Origin: Clostridiales bacterium
GTDB lineage: Bacteria > Bacillota > Clostridia > Saccharofermentanales > DTU023
Length of the DNA: 39,504 nucleotides
Reading direction: 5' to 3'
Assembly (NCBI GenBank): GCA_028724525.1
Contig: JAQYCV010000001.1
Location: 1-39,504 of the forward strand
The notes under the pieces are model-generated. The model had not been told where the DNA came from and searched no databases. It worked only from the letters and a program-made list of their open reading frames with translations. The position numbers were made by a program, and so were the translations under genes. Below are positions 38,466 through 39,504 of the stretch, one piece after another; the first letter of the stretch is position 1; each line of letters begins with the position of its first letter.

Positions 38466-38542
38466 CTCCTCCAGATAAATGTAACCTATGTCATGTTAAA
38501 TTGGCGATAGCCTTATGGGGAGGATGTGCCAATAACATAACG

Positions 38543-38571
38543 TTGACGACAAGACGGAACGATGATACTTT
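38543..38571 (+). promoter_or_regulatory. promoter of iadA
   Basis: TTGACG, 17-bp spacer, TACTTT, 45 bp before the iadA start codon. Confidence 0.55.
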
Positions 38572-38615
38572 ATAGCAAGATTGTATTTTATTTATGCAAG
38601 TGGTGGTAAGAGATT

Positions 38616-39504
38616 ATGGTTTTATTGTTGAAAAATGGAGAAGTATACGCTCCGGAATATCTTGGCAAGCAAGATGTTTTGGTTGTAGGAAATACGATTG
38701 AGGTCATTGCACCCGCCATTGACCTCTCTCATGAGTACGTTAAGATCTTGGACTGCTCGGATAAAATCCTGGTCCCCGGCTTTATTGATGGGCATGTCCA
38801 CCTTGTTGGCGGTGGTGAATGCCCGAGTTGTCTCCGCATACCTGAGAGCCAATGCTCAGATTTCATTAGTGGTGGGGTTACTACGGTATTGGGGCTACTC
38901 GGTACAGATGGGATTACCAAGAGCCTAGAAAGCCTGTATACCAAGTGCAAGTGCTTGGAAAATGAAGGAATGAGTGCTTATATGCTCACAGGGGCTTACC
39001 AAATTCCTTCACCAACGCTTACTGGTTCGGTCATGCGGGATGTCCTTTTGATCGATAAGGTCCTTGGGGTTAAATCTGCTATATCTGATCATCGAAGTTC
39101 TGCGCCCCAGGTTACAGACCTGGCAAAATTATGTGCGGAGGCGCGAGTAGGTGGTTTATTAAGTAATAAAGCAGGGCTCTGCGTTATGCACCTTGGTAGC
39201 GGGAAGGATACACTAAAACCAATATTAGAGATGTTAGAGTCTACAGATATTCCTCGCAAAAATATCCTGCCAACCCATGTAGGCAGAACGCCTCAGCTCT
39301 TCCATGATGCTATACAATATGCCAAAAGCGGGGGCCATATAGATCTCACTGCTAGTGAGAAAGAAAGTGATATATGCACTGCCCATCAGGTACATATCGC
39401 CCTGGAGGAGGGCGTTTCGTCTGAAATGCTGACCATCTCAAGTGACGCTTACGGTAGCCGACCGATTTTTGATGAAGAAGGCAAGCTTATTCATATCTCT
39501 TACA
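38616..39504 (+). CDS. iadA: isoaspartyl dipeptidase (beta-aspartyl peptidase), 5' part
   Basis: The frame from ATG 38616 (MVLLLKNGEVYAPEYLGKQD) stays open to the window end, giving 296 residues of a usually about 390-aa enzyme. It is a metal-dependent amidohydrolase that cleaves isoaspartyl dipeptides from damaged proteins. Marks: ILVPGFIDGHVHLVGGGE with the HxH metal motif, FISGGVTTVLGLLGTDGITKS in parts, AYQIPSPTLTGSV, VMHLGSGK, NILPTHVGRTPQLF, and TISSDAYGSRPIFDEEG near the end with the catalytic Asp region. The start has only a weak ribosome binding site (GGTAAGAG). Confidence 0.93.
   Translation, partial: MVLLLKNGEVYAPEYLGKQDVLVVGNTIEVIAPAIDLSHEYVKILDCSDKILVPGFIDGHVHLVGGGECPSCLRIPESQCSDFISGGVTTVLGLLGTDGITKSLESLYTKCKCLENEGMSAYMLTGAYQIPSPTLTGSVMRDVLLIDKVLGVKSAISDHRSSAPQVTDLAKLCAEARVGGLLSNKAGLCVMHLGSGKDTLKPILEMLESTDIPRKNILPTHVGRTPQLFHDAIQYAKSGGHIDLTASEKESDICTAHQVHIALEEGVSSEMLTISSDAYGSRPIFDEEGKLIHISY

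Overview
The window looks like the chromosome of a Clostridia-type Firmicute. Supporting this are two T-box leaders (Trp and Thr), AGGAGG-type ribosome binding sites before most genes, an infC-rpmI-rplT operon with an attenuator-like leader, tRNA genes with encoded CCA ends, a MurT-type cell-wall ligase and an NfnAB pair. I cannot name a genus.

Layout, left to right. The 3' end of murT (1-438) converges on transketolase and a ferritin, both on the minus strand. A plus-strand cluster follows: nfnA-nfnB (electron transfer between NADH, ferredoxin and NADPH) and a YhaO/YhaN-like nuclease-ATPase pair. Then come kbl, a sirtuin, a HAD phosphatase, tRNA-Lys(CTT), a CNNM/CBS membrane protein, an ApbE lipoprotein and a Ca2+-type P-ATPase. 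At 17.8-20.1 kb lies the translation operon infC-rpmI-rplT plus an rRNA methyltransferase; infC appears to start at ATA. A Trp-specific T-box (specifier UGG) controls a TrpXYZ-type tryptophan ABC transporter (20.2-23.5 kb), followed by a carbon-nitrogen hydrolase. The gap 24.3-25.1 kb holds a 74-bp tandem repeat and a MITE-like element.

The accessory part is a 7.4-kb integrative element (25215-32662) inserted at the 3' end of tRNA-Val(CAC). It has a 17-bp att duplication, matching 23-bp direct repeats inside both ends, a tyrosine integrase, a CI/Stl-like repressor without a protease domain, a divergent cro/xis/primase-helicase module, a candidate iteron-type replication origin directly downstream of rep, a small HTH regulator with twin operator-like sites, and two uncharacterised small proteins. 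The organisation (int-repressor divergent from cro-xis-rep, origin behind rep) resembles Gram-positive phage-inducible chromosomal islands, but I recognise no packaging or capsid-interference gene. This element is the best candidate for an undescribed system in the window.

Right of the element are a doubly broken DUF1016/YhcG nuclease pseudogene, an E2/chloramphenicol-acetyltransferase-like protein whose catalytic His is replaced, a GT4 glycosyltransferase, thrS on the minus strand behind a Thr T-box leader, and the start of an isoaspartyl dipeptidase (iadA) that runs off the window.
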